From contig NZ_JADBEF010000001.1 of NCBI RefSeq assembly GCF_014873535.1, forward strand, positions 5,394,001 through 5,458,000: DNA of 64,000 bases. Reading direction: 5' to 3'. Every line of letters starts with the position of its first letter. The first letter of the stretch is position 1. Source of the stretch: Nonomuraea africana. GTDB lineage: Bacteria; Actinomycetota; Actinomycetes; Streptosporangiales; Streptosporangiaceae. The position numbers and the translations under genes are program-made. The notes below the pieces were generated by a model that was given only the letters and a program-made list of their open reading frames with translations, was not told where the DNA came from and did no database searches. This document shows positions 42,367-55,337 of the stretch, in pieces.

Positions 42367-45078
42367 CTACGGGAACTCGTCCTCCACCTCGACGCCCTCG
42401 TTCTCCAGTGCCTCGCGAACCACCCGATACGCCAGCCCGGCGCCGTAACCCTTGCGCGCCAGCATCCCGGCCAGGCGGCGGGTGCGGGCCTGCGGATCGA
42501 GCCCACGTGTCGAAGCCAGCTTGCGTTCCACGAGCCTGCGCGCCGTGTCCGCCTCCTGATCGGAGTCGACCCGCTCCACGGCCTCGTTGACCGTTTCACT
42601 GTCGACACCCCTGTGCCGCAACTCCGCCGCCAGCGCGCGCCTGGCGAGCCCGCGCCCGTGGTGGCGTGAATCCACCCAGGCCTCGGCGAACGCCTCGTCG
42701 TTGATCAGGCCCAACTCCGTGAACCGATCGAGTACGGCCTCGGCGACCTCGTCCGGCACATCTCGCTTACGCATCGCCTCGGCGAGTTGGCCCCTCGTCT
42801 TGGGCGCCATGGTGAGCAGCCTCAGGCAGATCGCCCTCGCGACCGACTCCGGATTCGCCGCAGGACCCGACCTCCCCGACTCCCGGTTCCCGCTGGAACC
42901 CGACTCCGCGGACTCCCTGTTGCCTGTAGAGCCTGACCCTGCGGACTCCCGGTTCCCCGCAGAACCCGGCCAGGTCGCCGAACCCTCGTCGGACCCATCC
43001 GACCAGCCCGAGGAACGCCGCCTCGCCGAACCTCGCCGCCCGCCCCCGCTACCGCGCCGCCCTCCCGAGCGTCGCCGCTCACCAGAACCACCCCCCGCCG
43101 AACCCACGTAACCCTCATCGCCATCCGGATCCGTCGAATCGCGACGGAGCCACTCACCAACGAAGCGTCCATTCGCCGAACCCGCGTCGGCCTCGTGAAC
43201 CTCGTGGCCTTCGGGGTTTGCCGAACCGCTGCCGAGCGGATCCCTCGTGAGGGCGGTTTCGTCGTGGCCGTGGGAGGGGGCGGTGGGGTTGTCGTTCGGA
43301 GCAGTTTGGTCCCGCGCCCATTCGGGAGGCTCTCCGGCCGAGTCGAAGGGATCGGCCGGTCGGCCGGCGCCTGTCCAGCCGCGGGACGCGGCGGTGCGCC
43401 CTCTGGACGAGCGGTCCATGGAGGATCGCGCCTTGGATGAACGGTCCGTGGCGGAGTGGTCCGCTTGATGGGTTCCAGGGTTGTCGGGGCGAGACCTGGA
43501 GGGGCCGCCCTGCCAGGTAGAGCCTCTGACGCTCTGGGTGGGCTCGTTCGTGCCATCGAAGCCGCTGGCGCCTGGGGTGGGCTCGTTCGTGTCACGGAAG
43601 AAGGCGCCGGCACCGCGGGTGCGCTCCCTCCTGGCGGGGAAGATGTCACCGGAGTCTCGGGGAGAGGCGTTGGTGCGCCGGGTGTTTCGGCGCGTGCGGC
43701 GACGGCTTGTTGATCCGTCGTCACCAGAGGCCAAGCCGTGTTCTTGGACGTCGCCGTCATCGCCGGATGCCAGCCACGAGGACGGCATGCCGTCGTCACC
43801 TGAGTCGAGCCACCGGTGAGCTTGGACGCCGTCATCGCCTGAGCCGAGGCCTCCCTCAGGGATGGCCCACTCCGCCTCCGGGGCACGTTCACGCAGCCGA
43901 CGCTTCGGACGAGTGGTGCGCCGGGGGACATCCGGCCACGCACCCCAGTCGTGCGCGGCCCCAGGATGCTCGGGCTCGGGCGCAGGCGCGGGCGCGACAG
44001 TTCGGAGCTCACGACCGTCGATGGGGCGTCCGGACTCGTCAATCAGGCGTTCGGATCCGTCGGAAACGCGAGAGTCAGCCTCGTCCCCGAGACGGTCAGA
44101 CCCGTGGCGAGGAGGGTCTGTCGCAGCCCCAGGATCAGCCGCCACACCTTCCCTGCGGTCGGCGTTGTGTCCGAGATCGACGGCCACACGCTTCCTATGG
44201 TCGGCCTCGTATCCCGGATCGACAGCCACGTGCTGGCCCGCTCCGTGTCCGGACTCGGTGGTCGCAGCCTCCCGACGGTCGGCCTCGCGACCGGGATCGG
44301 TGGCCACACGCTCCCGGTGGTCGGCCTCGTGTCCCCATTCGTTGGTCGCACGGTTCCGGTGGTCGGCCTTGTGGCCGGTTCTGTCGCGGTGGTCGGTCGG
44401 ACCGGAGGGGGTGGGGTCGTCCGTGGATCCGCTGGGCCTGGGTTGTGGATCTCGGGTGGCTGTCGGAGTCGCTGGCGGGTCTGCTGGTGCCGACCATGGC
44501 GGGCGGTGGGAGGGCTCGAAACGCCAGATGGGGCCGTCGTCCTCGGGCTCCCGTGACTGCGAGCGGTTCCTGCGGCGGGAGGCGGGGCGGGCGAGGTCGG
44601 CGACGCCGTTGGGGATGCGGGACCAGGCGCCCTGATCGTCGCCGCCCGTGCCCCAGCCGCCAGAGTTCCATCCACCGGAGTTCCACCCGCCGGAAGCCGG
44701 GCGGTCCGGGTTCCAGTCGTCGTCGGGCACGGCTCTGCCTTCGTCGGCTGGCGTGCCGTTCATGTCCCAGCTGCTCCTGGCCGCCGGGTCGTTCGTGGTC
44801 CAGCCGTTGTCGCCGGACGTGTCGTCCTGGCCCCAACGGACAGTGACCGCTGTGCCGTCCTGCTCCTGCGCGTCGGCATCCGACGCGCTGGCCGTCCCCC
44901 AAGCGCTCCGAGCCGACGAGCGATCCTGAAGTGACGGATTCTCCGCATCGCGGAGAGAGCCGTGCGGCTCGCGGGTGTTGCTGGGCTCCGGGGTGGGAGT
45001 GGGTGGGGCGGTGGGCCCGCCGTCCCTGTGGGGGGCGGCGGGGGTTGGGCGTCGAGCAGGGTCCGGCGACTTACTCAT
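42367..45078 (-). CDS. recX: RecX-type RecA regulator with a long low-complexity N-terminal extension
   Basis: The C-terminal 161 residues (743-903) are a normal RecX domain: PESVARAICLRLLTMAPKTR, DRFTELGLINDEAFAEAW, RGLARRALAAELRHRGV and LARKGYGAGLAYRVV. RecX binds the RecA filament and limits its activity. The preceding 742 residues are low-complexity and probably disordered, with three repeat types: G-x-EADHR-x-RVA-x-D units (about five), SGDDG units (four) and GNRES units (three). The start ATG lies 15 bases after the recA stop, which supports the long form. Usual RecX proteins are 150-270 residues. A shorter protein from an internal start cannot be excluded. Confidence 0.8.
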   Translation of the reverse strand: MSKSPDPARRPTPAAPHRDGGPTAPPTPTPEPSNTREPHGSLRDAENPSLQDRSSARSAWGTASASDADAQEQDGTAVTVRWGQDDTSGDNGWTTNDPAARSSWDMNGTPADEGRAVPDDDWNPDRPASGGWNSGGWNSGGWGTGGDDQGAWSRIPNGVADLARPASRRRNRSQSREPEDDGPIWRFEPSHRPPWSAPADPPATPTATRDPQPRPSGSTDDPTPSGPTDHRDRTGHKADHRNRATNEWGHEADHRERVATDPGREADRREAATTESGHGAGQHVAVDPGYEADHRKRVAVDLGHNADRREGVAADPGAATDPPRHGSDRLGDEADSRVSDGSERLIDESGRPIDGRELRTVAPAPAPEPEHPGAAHDWGAWPDVPRRTTRPKRRLRERAPEAEWAIPEGGLGSGDDGVQAHRWLDSGDDGMPSSWLASGDDGDVQEHGLASGDDGSTSRRRTRRNTRRTNASPRDSGDIFPARRERTRGAGAFFRDTNEPTPGASGFDGTNEPTQSVRGSTWQGGPSRSRPDNPGTHQADHSATDRSSKARSSMDRSSRGRTAASRGWTGAGRPADPFDSAGEPPEWARDQTAPNDNPTAPSHGHDETALTRDPLGSGSANPEGHEVHEADAGSANGRFVGEWLRRDSTDPDGDEGYVGSAGGGSGERRRSGGRRGSGGGRRGSARRRSSGWSDGSDEGSATWPGSAGNRESAGSGSTGNRESAESGSSGNRESGRSGPAANPESVARAICLRLLTMAPKTRGQLAEAMRKRDVPDEVAEAVLDRFTELGLINDEAFAEAWVDSRHHGRGLARRALAAELRHRGVDSETVNEAVERVDSDQEADTARRLVERKLASTRGLDPQARTRRLAGMLARKGYGAGLAYRVVREALENEGVEVEDEFP

Positions 45079-45093
45079 GCGTCAAAAGCCGGA

Positions 45094-46194
45094 TCAGACG
45101 TCACCGGGCTTGGGGGTGGCGGCGGCCTTGGACCCGCGGCCGGAGGGCGCGGCGGCGGCGACCGGAGGAGTGGCGGGAGGCTCAGCGGGGGCGTCGACGC
45201 GCGGCCCCACACCCAGCTTCTCCTTGATCTTCTTCTCGATCTCGTTGGCCACGTCGGGGTGGTTGCGCAGGAAGTTACGCGCGTTCTCCTTGCCCTGGCC
45301 GAGCTGGTCGCCCTCGTAGGTGTACCAGGCGCCGGACTTGCGGACGAAGCCGTGCTCCACGCCCATGTCGATGAGGCCGCCCTCGCGGGAGATGCCCACG
45401 CCGTAGAGGATGTCGAAGTCGGCGACGCGGAAGGGCGGCGCCATCTTGTTCTTGACGACCTTGACGCGGGTGCGGTTGCCGACCGCCTCCGTGCCGTCCT
45501 TCAGCGTCTCGATGCGGCGGATGTCGAGACGGACCGAGGCGTAGAACTTCAGCGCCTTACCACCGGTCGTGGTCTCGGGCGAGCCGAACATGACGCCGAT
45601 CTTCTCGCGCAGCTGGTTGATGAAGATGGCCGTGGTGCCGGTGTTGTTGAGCGCACCCGCGACCTTGCGCAGCGCCTGGGACATCAGGCGGGCCTGGAGG
45701 CCGACGTGGCTGTCGCCCATCTCGCCCTCGATTTCAGCCTTGGGCACCAGGGCCGCGACCGAGTCGATGACGATGATGTCGACGGCGCCCGAGCGGATCA
45801 GCATGTCGGCGATCTCGAGCGCCTGCTCACCGGTGTCGGGCTGGGAGACGAGCAGCGCGTCGGTGTCGACGCCGAGCTTCTTGGCGTACTCGGGGTCGAG
45901 GGCGTGCTCGGCGTCGATGAACGCCGCGATGCCGCCGGCCCGCTGCGCGTTGGCCACCGCGTGCAGCGCGACCGTGGTCTTACCGCTGGACTCGGGACCG
46001 TAGACCTCGATGATGCGGCCCCTGGGGAAGCCGCCGATGCCGAGCGCGACGTCGAGCGCGATCGAGCCGGTCGGGGTCACCTCGATGGGAGCCCTGACGT
46101 CATCGCCGAGGCGCATGACGGAGCCCTTGCCGAACTGCCGCTCGATCTGTGCGAGGGCAGTCTCAAGGGCCTTCTCGCGGTCGTTGATAGCCAT
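45094..46194 (-). CDS. recA: Recombinase RecA
   Basis: ATP-dependent strand-exchange protein and SOS co-protease, 366 residues. Walker A GPESSGKTT, DAEHALDPEYA, Walker B VDIIVIDSVAAL, loop L1/L2 segments with GDSHVGLQARLMSQALRK and the INQLREKIGVMFG signature are intact. The C-terminus has a Pro/Ala-rich tail typical of actinobacteria. GGGGAG precedes the ATG at 46194. An SOS box lies 111 bases upstream. recX follows after 15 bases, so the two are co-induced. Confidence 0.97.
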   Translation of the reverse strand: MAINDREKALETALAQIERQFGKGSVMRLGDDVRAPIEVTPTGSIALDVALGIGGFPRGRIIEVYGPESSGKTTVALHAVANAQRAGGIAAFIDAEHALDPEYAKKLGVDTDALLVSQPDTGEQALEIADMLIRSGAVDIIVIDSVAALVPKAEIEGEMGDSHVGLQARLMSQALRKVAGALNNTGTTAIFINQLREKIGVMFGSPETTTGGKALKFYASVRLDIRRIETLKDGTEAVGNRTRVKVVKNKMAPPFRVADFDILYGVGISREGGLIDMGVEHGFVRKSGAWYTYEGDQLGQGKENARNFLRNHPDVANEIEKKIKEKLGVGPRVDAPAEPPATPPVAAAAPSGRGSKAAATPKPGDV

Positions 46195-46304
46195 GGGAAC
46201 TCCCCTGGAGGGTCGTGTCTGGTCGGTCGAGTGAAAGCTACGCGGTGGGACCGACAATTTTCCGCCGAGCCGGGCAAGAAGCGGTTCGGCGAGTTTCATA
46301 GTAG

Positions 46305-46320
46305 CCGAACGGCTGTTCGA
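46305..46320 (-). promoter_or_regulatory. LexA-type SOS box upstream of recA
   Basis: CCGAAC-GGCT-GTTCGA matches the actinobacterial SOS box TCGAAC-N4-GTTCGA at 11 of 12 positions. On the minus strand a -10-like TACTAT lies 5 bases downstream, so LexA would block that promoter. A second element, TTGTCAGGG on the minus strand (46354-46362), resembles the -35 part of PafBC-dependent (RecA-NDp) promoters, but its -10 partner is poor. Confidence 0.8.
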
Positions 46321-46430
46321 TGGCGCCTCGAACACGCCGAGTCGCACGACATTCCCTGACAATACGCCGGGCGTGTTGCCAGGGCCGCTGAGCTGGGGAG
46401 ATCCTGAGGAAAAGGTCGAGAGGCGGCGAC

Positions 46431-46700
46431 GTGACGAGCACCTACACCGGGCAGCGGCGCACCCACCTGGAAGCGCTCGCCGAGCTGCTCCCCGGCCACG
46501 GGCTCGTCGGGCGCATGGTCGGAGGAGACGATCCCGTGCTGTGGGTCTGGCACCCGCGCACGGGCCGGCAGACCATCGTCTTCGCCACACCGTCGACGTC
46601 GGCGTGGGTCTTCCTGTGGTCGCCAGGCGGCCACGGCACGGCCGACGACCTCGAGGGGACGGTGCGGACGCTCGCGGCCACCCTAGCCGACGACGAATGA
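46431..46700 (+). CDS. Small conserved-looking hypothetical protein
   Basis: Protein of 89 residues from a GTG preceded by GAGAGGCGG. It has a compact, mixed alpha/beta appearance (VLWVWHPRTGRQTIVFATP, then STSAWVFLWSPGGHG) and no signal or membrane segment. No function recognised. It is divergent from recA and its last 18 bases overlap the marR gene end in convergent orientation. Confidence 0.65.
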   Translation: MTSTYTGQRRTHLEALAELLPGHGLVGRMVGGDDPVLWVWHPRTGRQTIVFATPSTSAWVFLWSPGGHGTADDLEGTVRTLAATLADDE

Positions 46701-47108
46701 GCTCCGCAGCGCGGTCACCGTGGCGGCGAGGCCGTCCGAGGCGGCGCGGTCGAGGGCCGCGGTGAGCGTCTGCTCGTAGAGGTCACTCGCCCCGCCCTTC
46801 CGCTCCCTGCCCGCCTCGGTGATCACCGTGTAGACGCCGCGGCGGTCGTTGGCGCACAGGTCACGGCGGGTGAGCCCGGCCGCCTCCAGCCGTCCGACCA
46901 GGCGAGTGACCGAGCTCTGGTTGAGCCCGAGCAGGTCGGCCAGCTCCTGCATGCGCAGCTCCCCGTCCTTCGCCGTCGACAGGTGGCACAGCGCGCGGTA
47001 CTCCGACAGCCCCAGGCCGTGCCGCTGCAACGCGGCGGCCAGCTCGTGCTCCACCCTCGCGTGCAGCCGTACCACCCCGACCCACATGTCGTCGTCGAGC
47101 GTCGCCAT
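46683..47108 (-). CDS. MarR-family transcriptional regulator
   Basis: Winged-helix repressor of 141 residues with QELADLLGLNQSSVTRLVGRLEAAGLTRRDLCANDRRGVYTVIT, here split by the recognition helix and wing. The ATG at 47108 has GGAGGAAGAG immediately upstream; a GTG at 47132 would bury that site in coding sequence. It is divergent from the paired SMR genes and faces a 31-bp palindrome, so it most likely represses the efflux pair and itself until a drug binds. Cys in DLCANDRR could make it redox-sensitive. Confidence 0.9.
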   Translation of the reverse strand: MATLDDDMWVGVVRLHARVEHELAAALQRHGLGLSEYRALCHLSTAKDGELRMQELADLLGLNQSSVTRLVGRLEAAGLTRRDLCANDRRGVYTVITEAGRERKGGASDLYEQTLTAALDRAASDGLAATVTALRSSFVVG

Positions 47109-47141
47109 CTCTTCCTCCTCCTGTGTTGACACTCATCCTAT

Positions 47142-47172
47142 TTGTATGCACAGAATATGTATGTGCATACAA
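47142..47172. promoter_or_regulatory. 31-bp palindromic operator of the MarR/SMR locus
   Basis: TTGTATGCACA (47142-47152) is repeated as a perfect inverted copy TGTGCATACAA (47162-47172) with a 9-base spacer. A consensus TTGACA (47126-47131) lies just before it. The palindrome covers the predicted promoter -10 and the start codon of the first SMR gene, so regulator binding would block expression. Confidence 0.8.
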
Positions 47173-47516
47173 GAACTCAAGCATGGTCCTATCTGCTCAT
47201 CGCCGCCGTCTTCGAGGTCGTCTTCGCCCTGGGCACCAACGCCACCGAGGGCTTCACCCGGCTCGGCCCTTCCCTGCTCACCGTGGCCGCGGCCGGCGGC
47301 GGGATCTTCTTCCTGAGCCTGGCGCTCAAGACCCTCGACGTGGGCGTCGGCTACACCGTCTGGACCGGCATCGGCTCGGTCGGCACCGTCGTGTTCGGCA
47401 CTTTGATCTTCGGCGAGTCGCTGAGCGCCTGGAAGGTGCTGGCCTTCGTGTTGATCATCGGCGGTGTCCTCGGCCTCAAGCTGGCCGACCGCCTCTCCCC
47501 CTCCACCACCGCCTGA
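47157..47516 (+). CDS. SMR-family efflux subunit (first of a pair)
   Basis: Small multidrug-resistance protein with four transmembrane segments, about 117-119 residues. The essential membrane Glu is in AAVFEVVFALGT, and GFTRLGPS and VGYTVWTGIGSVGTV are typical of the SugE/Gdx-like branch, in which pairs form heterodimers. Start codon uncertain: ATG 47157 or GTG 47163, both inside the operator palindrome, or a TTG at 47142; none has a Shine-Dalgarno, so a leaderless mRNA is likely. The second subunit starts 12 bases after its stop. Confidence 0.82.
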   Translation: MYVHTRTQAWSYLLIAAVFEVVFALGTNATEGFTRLGPSLLTVAAAGGGIFFLSLALKTLDVGVGYTVWTGIGSVGTVVFGTLIFGESLSAWKVLAFVLIIGGVLGLKLADRLSPSTTA

Positions 47517-47528
47517 GGAGCGACCATC

Positions 47529-47849
47529 ATGGCCTGGATCTATCTCTCCATCGCGATCGTCTTCGAGATCGGCTTCGCGCTCGGCACCAACGCCACGCAG
47601 GGCTTCACGCGGCTGTGGCCGTCCGTCTTCACACTGCTCGCGGCGGCGGGCGGGATCTTCACCCTCAGCCTGGCGCTCAGGACCCTCGACGTGGGCGTCG
47701 GCTACACCGTCTGGACGGGCGTCGGCTCCATCGGCACCGTGCTCCTCGGCGCGCTGATCTACAAGGAGCGGATCACCGTCCCCAAGCTGGTCTCCTTCGC
47801 CGCGATCATCGGCGGGATCGTGCTGCTCAAGCTCTCCGCAGGTGTCTGA
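47529..47849 (+). CDS. SMR-family efflux subunit (second of a pair)
   Basis: Protein of 106 residues with four transmembrane segments, about 60 percent similar by eye to its neighbour (same FEIGFALGTNATQGFTRLWPS and VGYTVWTGVGSIGTV blocks). GAGGAG lies before the ATG. Paired SMR proteins act as an antiparallel heterodimer, each half inserted in opposite orientation, and export cationic drugs or guanidinium-like compounds driven by protons. The last 23 bases overlap a truncated ATPase reading frame on the other strand. Confidence 0.9.
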   Translation: MAWIYLSIAIVFEIGFALGTNATQGFTRLWPSVFTLLAAAGGIFTLSLALRTLDVGVGYTVWTGVGSIGTVLLGALIYKERITVPKLVSFAAIIGGIVLLKLSAGV

Positions 47850-47955
47850 GCACGAAACCGGCCTCTTCCGTACGGCGGAAGCCCGCCGCCTCCAGCGCGT
47901 CGATCAACGTGCTCTTGCCCGCCCCCGGCCCGCCCGTGACCACGTGGAACGTCAT
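47827..47955 (-). pseudogene. Truncated P-loop ATPase (AAA_28-like) fragment
   Basis: The minus strand from the ATG at 47955 reads MTFHVVTGGPGAGKSTLID and then 23 more residues with TEEAGFVLRHL before a stop at 47827. This is the first part of an AAA_28-type ATPase (normally about 170-190 residues). It keeps the P-loop and the EAG motif but loses all later motifs. The homologous part ends at about 47850, exactly at the SMR stop codon, so the rest was probably replaced when the marR-SMR cassette inserted. It overlaps the DUF3046 stop (ATGA), showing the original operon. Confidence 0.75.
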
Positions 47956-48149
47956 CAGCGCAGGCGAGGGGACACGTTCTCGACCTGGCACACCGCCCGC
48001 CAGACCTCCTTCGCGCTGACGCCCTCGGCGAGAGCCTGTTCGACGGTTCGTCCGCCCAGGGGGGCGATCACGAAGTCGCGGGCCCACGACTCGGCGTACG
48101 GATCGCCGAAGTGGACGCGCATCCGTCTCCAGAACTCGGTCAGGCGCAT
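47955..48149 (-). CDS. DUF3046 family protein
   Basis: Protein of 64 residues beginning MRLTEFWRRMRVHFGDPYAE with GGRTVEQALAEGVSAKEVWRAVC, an unmistakable DUF3046 pattern. The family is nearly restricted to actinobacteria and often lies close to recA/recX; function unknown. Its stop overlaps the start of the ATPase fragment, indicating that a full ATPase gene once followed. Confidence 0.92.
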   Translation of the reverse strand: MRLTEFWRRMRVHFGDPYAESWARDFVIAPLGGRTVEQALAEGVSAKEVWRAVCQVENVSPRLR

Positions 48150-48193
48150 GCCCCAAGTATGGAACCCGCTTCCGAGTGGGTAGGACCAACCTC

Positions 48194-48388
48194 ATGGCGA
48201 AAACCCCCAAAACGGCTCCCAAGCCGTCAGCCACCGCCAGGACACACCGGGAGCGTCGCCGCAGCCTGCTCCTCCAGCTGCGCCTCGCCGTACAGAAGGA
48301 CAAGGCCGACCGCGCCGAACGGCACGCGGGCCTGAAACGGCAACCACGGCAGGGCACGCCGCGTACCCGCAGGGCGTCGAGGAGATAG
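48194..48388 (+). CDS. Small very basic hypothetical protein
   Basis: Reading frame of 64 residues starting MAKTPKTAPKPSATARTH with about one third Arg/Lys and no hydrophobic core. GTAGGA lies about 8 bases before the ATG. It could be a small nucleic-acid-binding protein or chance; no family recognised. It lies between divergent DUF3046 and convergent VOC genes. Confidence 0.4.
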   Translation: MAKTPKTAPKPSATARTHRERRRSLLLQLRLAVQKDKADRAERHAGLKRQPRQGTPRTRRASRR

Positions 48389-48392
48389 CCGC

Positions 48393-48881
48393 CTACAGCA
48401 CGCGCGTGCCGTACATCTCTCCGAGATGGTCGGCGAGCAGCTCCAGCCTGGCGCCGTCGGGGTCCCTGAAGTAGATGGAGGCGCCGCTCTCGATCTGGTG
48501 CGGCACGCCGGCCATCTCGAGCTTGCCCCTCAGCCGTTCCCACGTGGCGGGGTCCACGGAGATCGCGATGTGGTGCAGCCCGCCGAGCACCTCCTGGTAC
48601 GGCGCGAGGTCGAGGCCGGGGAAGTCGAAGAAGGCCAGCAGGTTGCCGTTGCCGATGTCGAAGAAGAAGTGGTTGGACCCCTTGTAGTCACGGTTCTCGA
48701 AGATCTCCGTGAGCGGGAACTCCAGGAGGTCCTGGTAGAAGCGGATGGTCTGCTCCACGTCGGAGGAGAGCAGCGCGAAGTGGTGCAGGCCGCGCGCGCT
48801 GCTCGAGGGACGGTGCGGGAGGAGGTACTGCCGCCTGATGCGCTCGCGATCAGCCTCGATCGCCGAATGGTCGATGGTCAC
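48393..48881 (-). CDS. VOC-family (glyoxalase/dioxygenase-fold) protein
   Basis: Protein of about 162 residues with two beta-alpha-beta-beta-beta modules. Metal-ligand positions are the His pair in GLHHFALLSSD, Glu in FPLTEIFENRDY, His in GGLHHIAIS and Glu in ARLELLADH, in the order expected for a VOC metal site. The GTG at 48881 has GGGAGAGG at proper spacing; a GTG at 48890 is an alternative. Substrate unknown. It starts 41 bases after the decarboxylase-like gene and probably shares its transcript. Confidence 0.85.
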   Translation of the reverse strand: MTIDHSAIEADRERIRRQYLLPHRPSSSARGLHHFALLSSDVEQTIRFYQDLLEFPLTEIFENRDYKGSNHFFFDIGNGNLLAFFDFPGLDLAPYQEVLGGLHHIAISVDPATWERLRGKLEMAGVPHQIESGASIYFRDPDGARLELLADHLGEMYGTRVL

Positions 48882-48922
48882 GTCGCTCACCTCTCCCGCT
48901 CTATGTCCCCGCAATTCCCGCC

Positions 48923-50242
48923 TCAATCGCGCATGGTGGCGACAATCTCCTTCACGATCTCGATCGTGGTGCCCGGGTGCAGGAAGGCGAATCGCGCGAC
49001 GGTCTCCCCCTCCCATCCGGTCGGGGTGACGAAGCCGACCTGTCCGGCGAGCAGGCGCTCGGACCAGTCGTAGTAGTTCTGGGAGGTCCATCCGCGGCGG
49101 CGGAACAGCACCGCCGACAGCTCGGGTTCGCGGATGAGCTCCAGGTGGTCGCTGCTCCTGATCAGCTCGGCGCTCTCCCTGGCCAGCGTGAGTCCTCGCT
49201 CGACGGCCTCGGTGTAGGCGTCGGTGCCGTTGACCGCCAGGGAGAACCACAGCGGCAGGCCGCGGGCGCGCCTGGTCAGGTGGTAGGCGTAGTCGGTGGG
49301 GTTCCACTCGCCGCCGCCGGTGTGCAGGACGTCCAGATACGAGGCGTCCTGTGTGTGTACGGCACGCGCCAGGTTCGGGTTGCGGTAGATCAGCGCGGCG
49401 CAGTCGAACGGGGCGAACAGCCACTTGTGCGGGTCCACGACGAACGAGTCGGCGTGCTCGATGCCCTCGTAGCGGTGGCGCACGGAGGGGGCGAACAGGC
49501 CCGCGCCGCCGTACGCGCCGTCGACGTGGAACCACAGGCCGCGCTCGCGGGCCACCTCGGCGACGCCCTTGAGGTCGTCGACGATGCCCGCGTTCGTGGT
49601 GCCCGAGGTGGCGACGACGCCGATGACGTTCTCCTGTCCTTCGAGGGCGCGCCGGAGGGCCGCGCCCGTGAGGCGGTGGTCCTCCGACGGCACGACCAGC
49701 GCCTCGACGCCGATGATGCGCAGGGTGTTGGAGATCGACGAGTGCGCCTGGTCGCTGACGGCGATCTTCGCGTTCGGCAGGCCGGCCGTGTCGCGGGCGA
49801 CGACCAGGGCGGACAGGTTCGCCGCGCTGCCGCCCGAGACGAAGCAGCCCCCTGCGGTGGCCGGCATGCCGGCGCGGTCGGCGATGAGCCTCAGGACCTG
49901 GTTCTCCGCGGCGATGGCGCCCGAGGCCTCCAGCCAGCTGATGCCCTGCAGGGAGGCACAGGAGACGACCATGTCGAACAGCAGCGCGGCCTTCGTGGGG
50001 GCGGCGGGGATGAAGGACAGGAAGCGGTTGCTGTCGGCGGAGATGACCGCGCGGGAGAGCTGCTGGTCGTAGAGGTCCAGCACCTTGGCGGGATCGTTGC
50101 CCTCGGGCGTGATGAGCCCGGCGAGCGCCGCGTCCAGCTTGTCCTTCTCGCCGGGGTGGTCGAGGGGGACGGGGTCAAGGGCGAGGCGCTGCCTCATGTA
50201 GTCGAAGACCAGGTCGGTGAGGCGCTCGTCATAGCTGTGCAC
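48923..50242 (-). CDS. PLP-dependent group II decarboxylase-like protein
   Basis: Protein of 439 residues of the pyridoxal-dependent decarboxylase (aromatic-L-amino-acid/glutamate decarboxylase) family. The Schiff-base lysine is Lys273 in VDPHKWLF; SGGSAANLSAL binds the phosphate, and DGAYGGAG precedes the lysine. Substrate cannot be inferred; it could act on an aromatic amino acid or a related compound. The GTG at 50242 has CATAAT six bases upstream and no ribosome binding site, a typical leaderless arrangement. It is divergent from the lhr gene. Confidence 0.88.
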   Translation of the reverse strand: MHSYDERLTDLVFDYMRQRLALDPVPLDHPGEKDKLDAALAGLITPEGNDPAKVLDLYDQQLSRAVISADSNRFLSFIPAAPTKAALLFDMVVSCASLQGISWLEASGAIAAENQVLRLIADRAGMPATAGGCFVSGGSAANLSALVVARDTAGLPNAKIAVSDQAHSSISNTLRIIGVEALVVPSEDHRLTGAALRRALEGQENVIGVVATSGTTNAGIVDDLKGVAEVARERGLWFHVDGAYGGAGLFAPSVRHRYEGIEHADSFVVDPHKWLFAPFDCAALIYRNPNLARAVHTQDASYLDVLHTGGGEWNPTDYAYHLTRRARGLPLWFSLAVNGTDAYTEAVERGLTLARESAELIRSSDHLELIREPELSAVLFRRRGWTSQNYYDWSERLLAGQVGFVTPTGWEGETVARFAFLHPGTTIEIVKEIVATMRD

Positions 50243-50359
50243 GCGTGCATTATGAGGATAAAAGCGAAAAAAAGGGTAATAGTGGGCAATGATCTCCCTT
50301 TTTGCCCGCCCGGGACGGCAGGGCGGGGTTTTGTCGGTGCGGCGAGGCACCATGGTGGG

Positions 50360-55321
<4,962 letters not shown>

Positions 55322-55337
55322 CCGTCCTTGCCGGAAT

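Noticed and set aside
43707..44846. Plus-strand frames opposite the recX extension
   Set aside because: I considered whether the region codes on the other strand instead. The minus frame is continuous with the RecX domain and starts 15 bases after recA, so the plus frames are taken as shadows.
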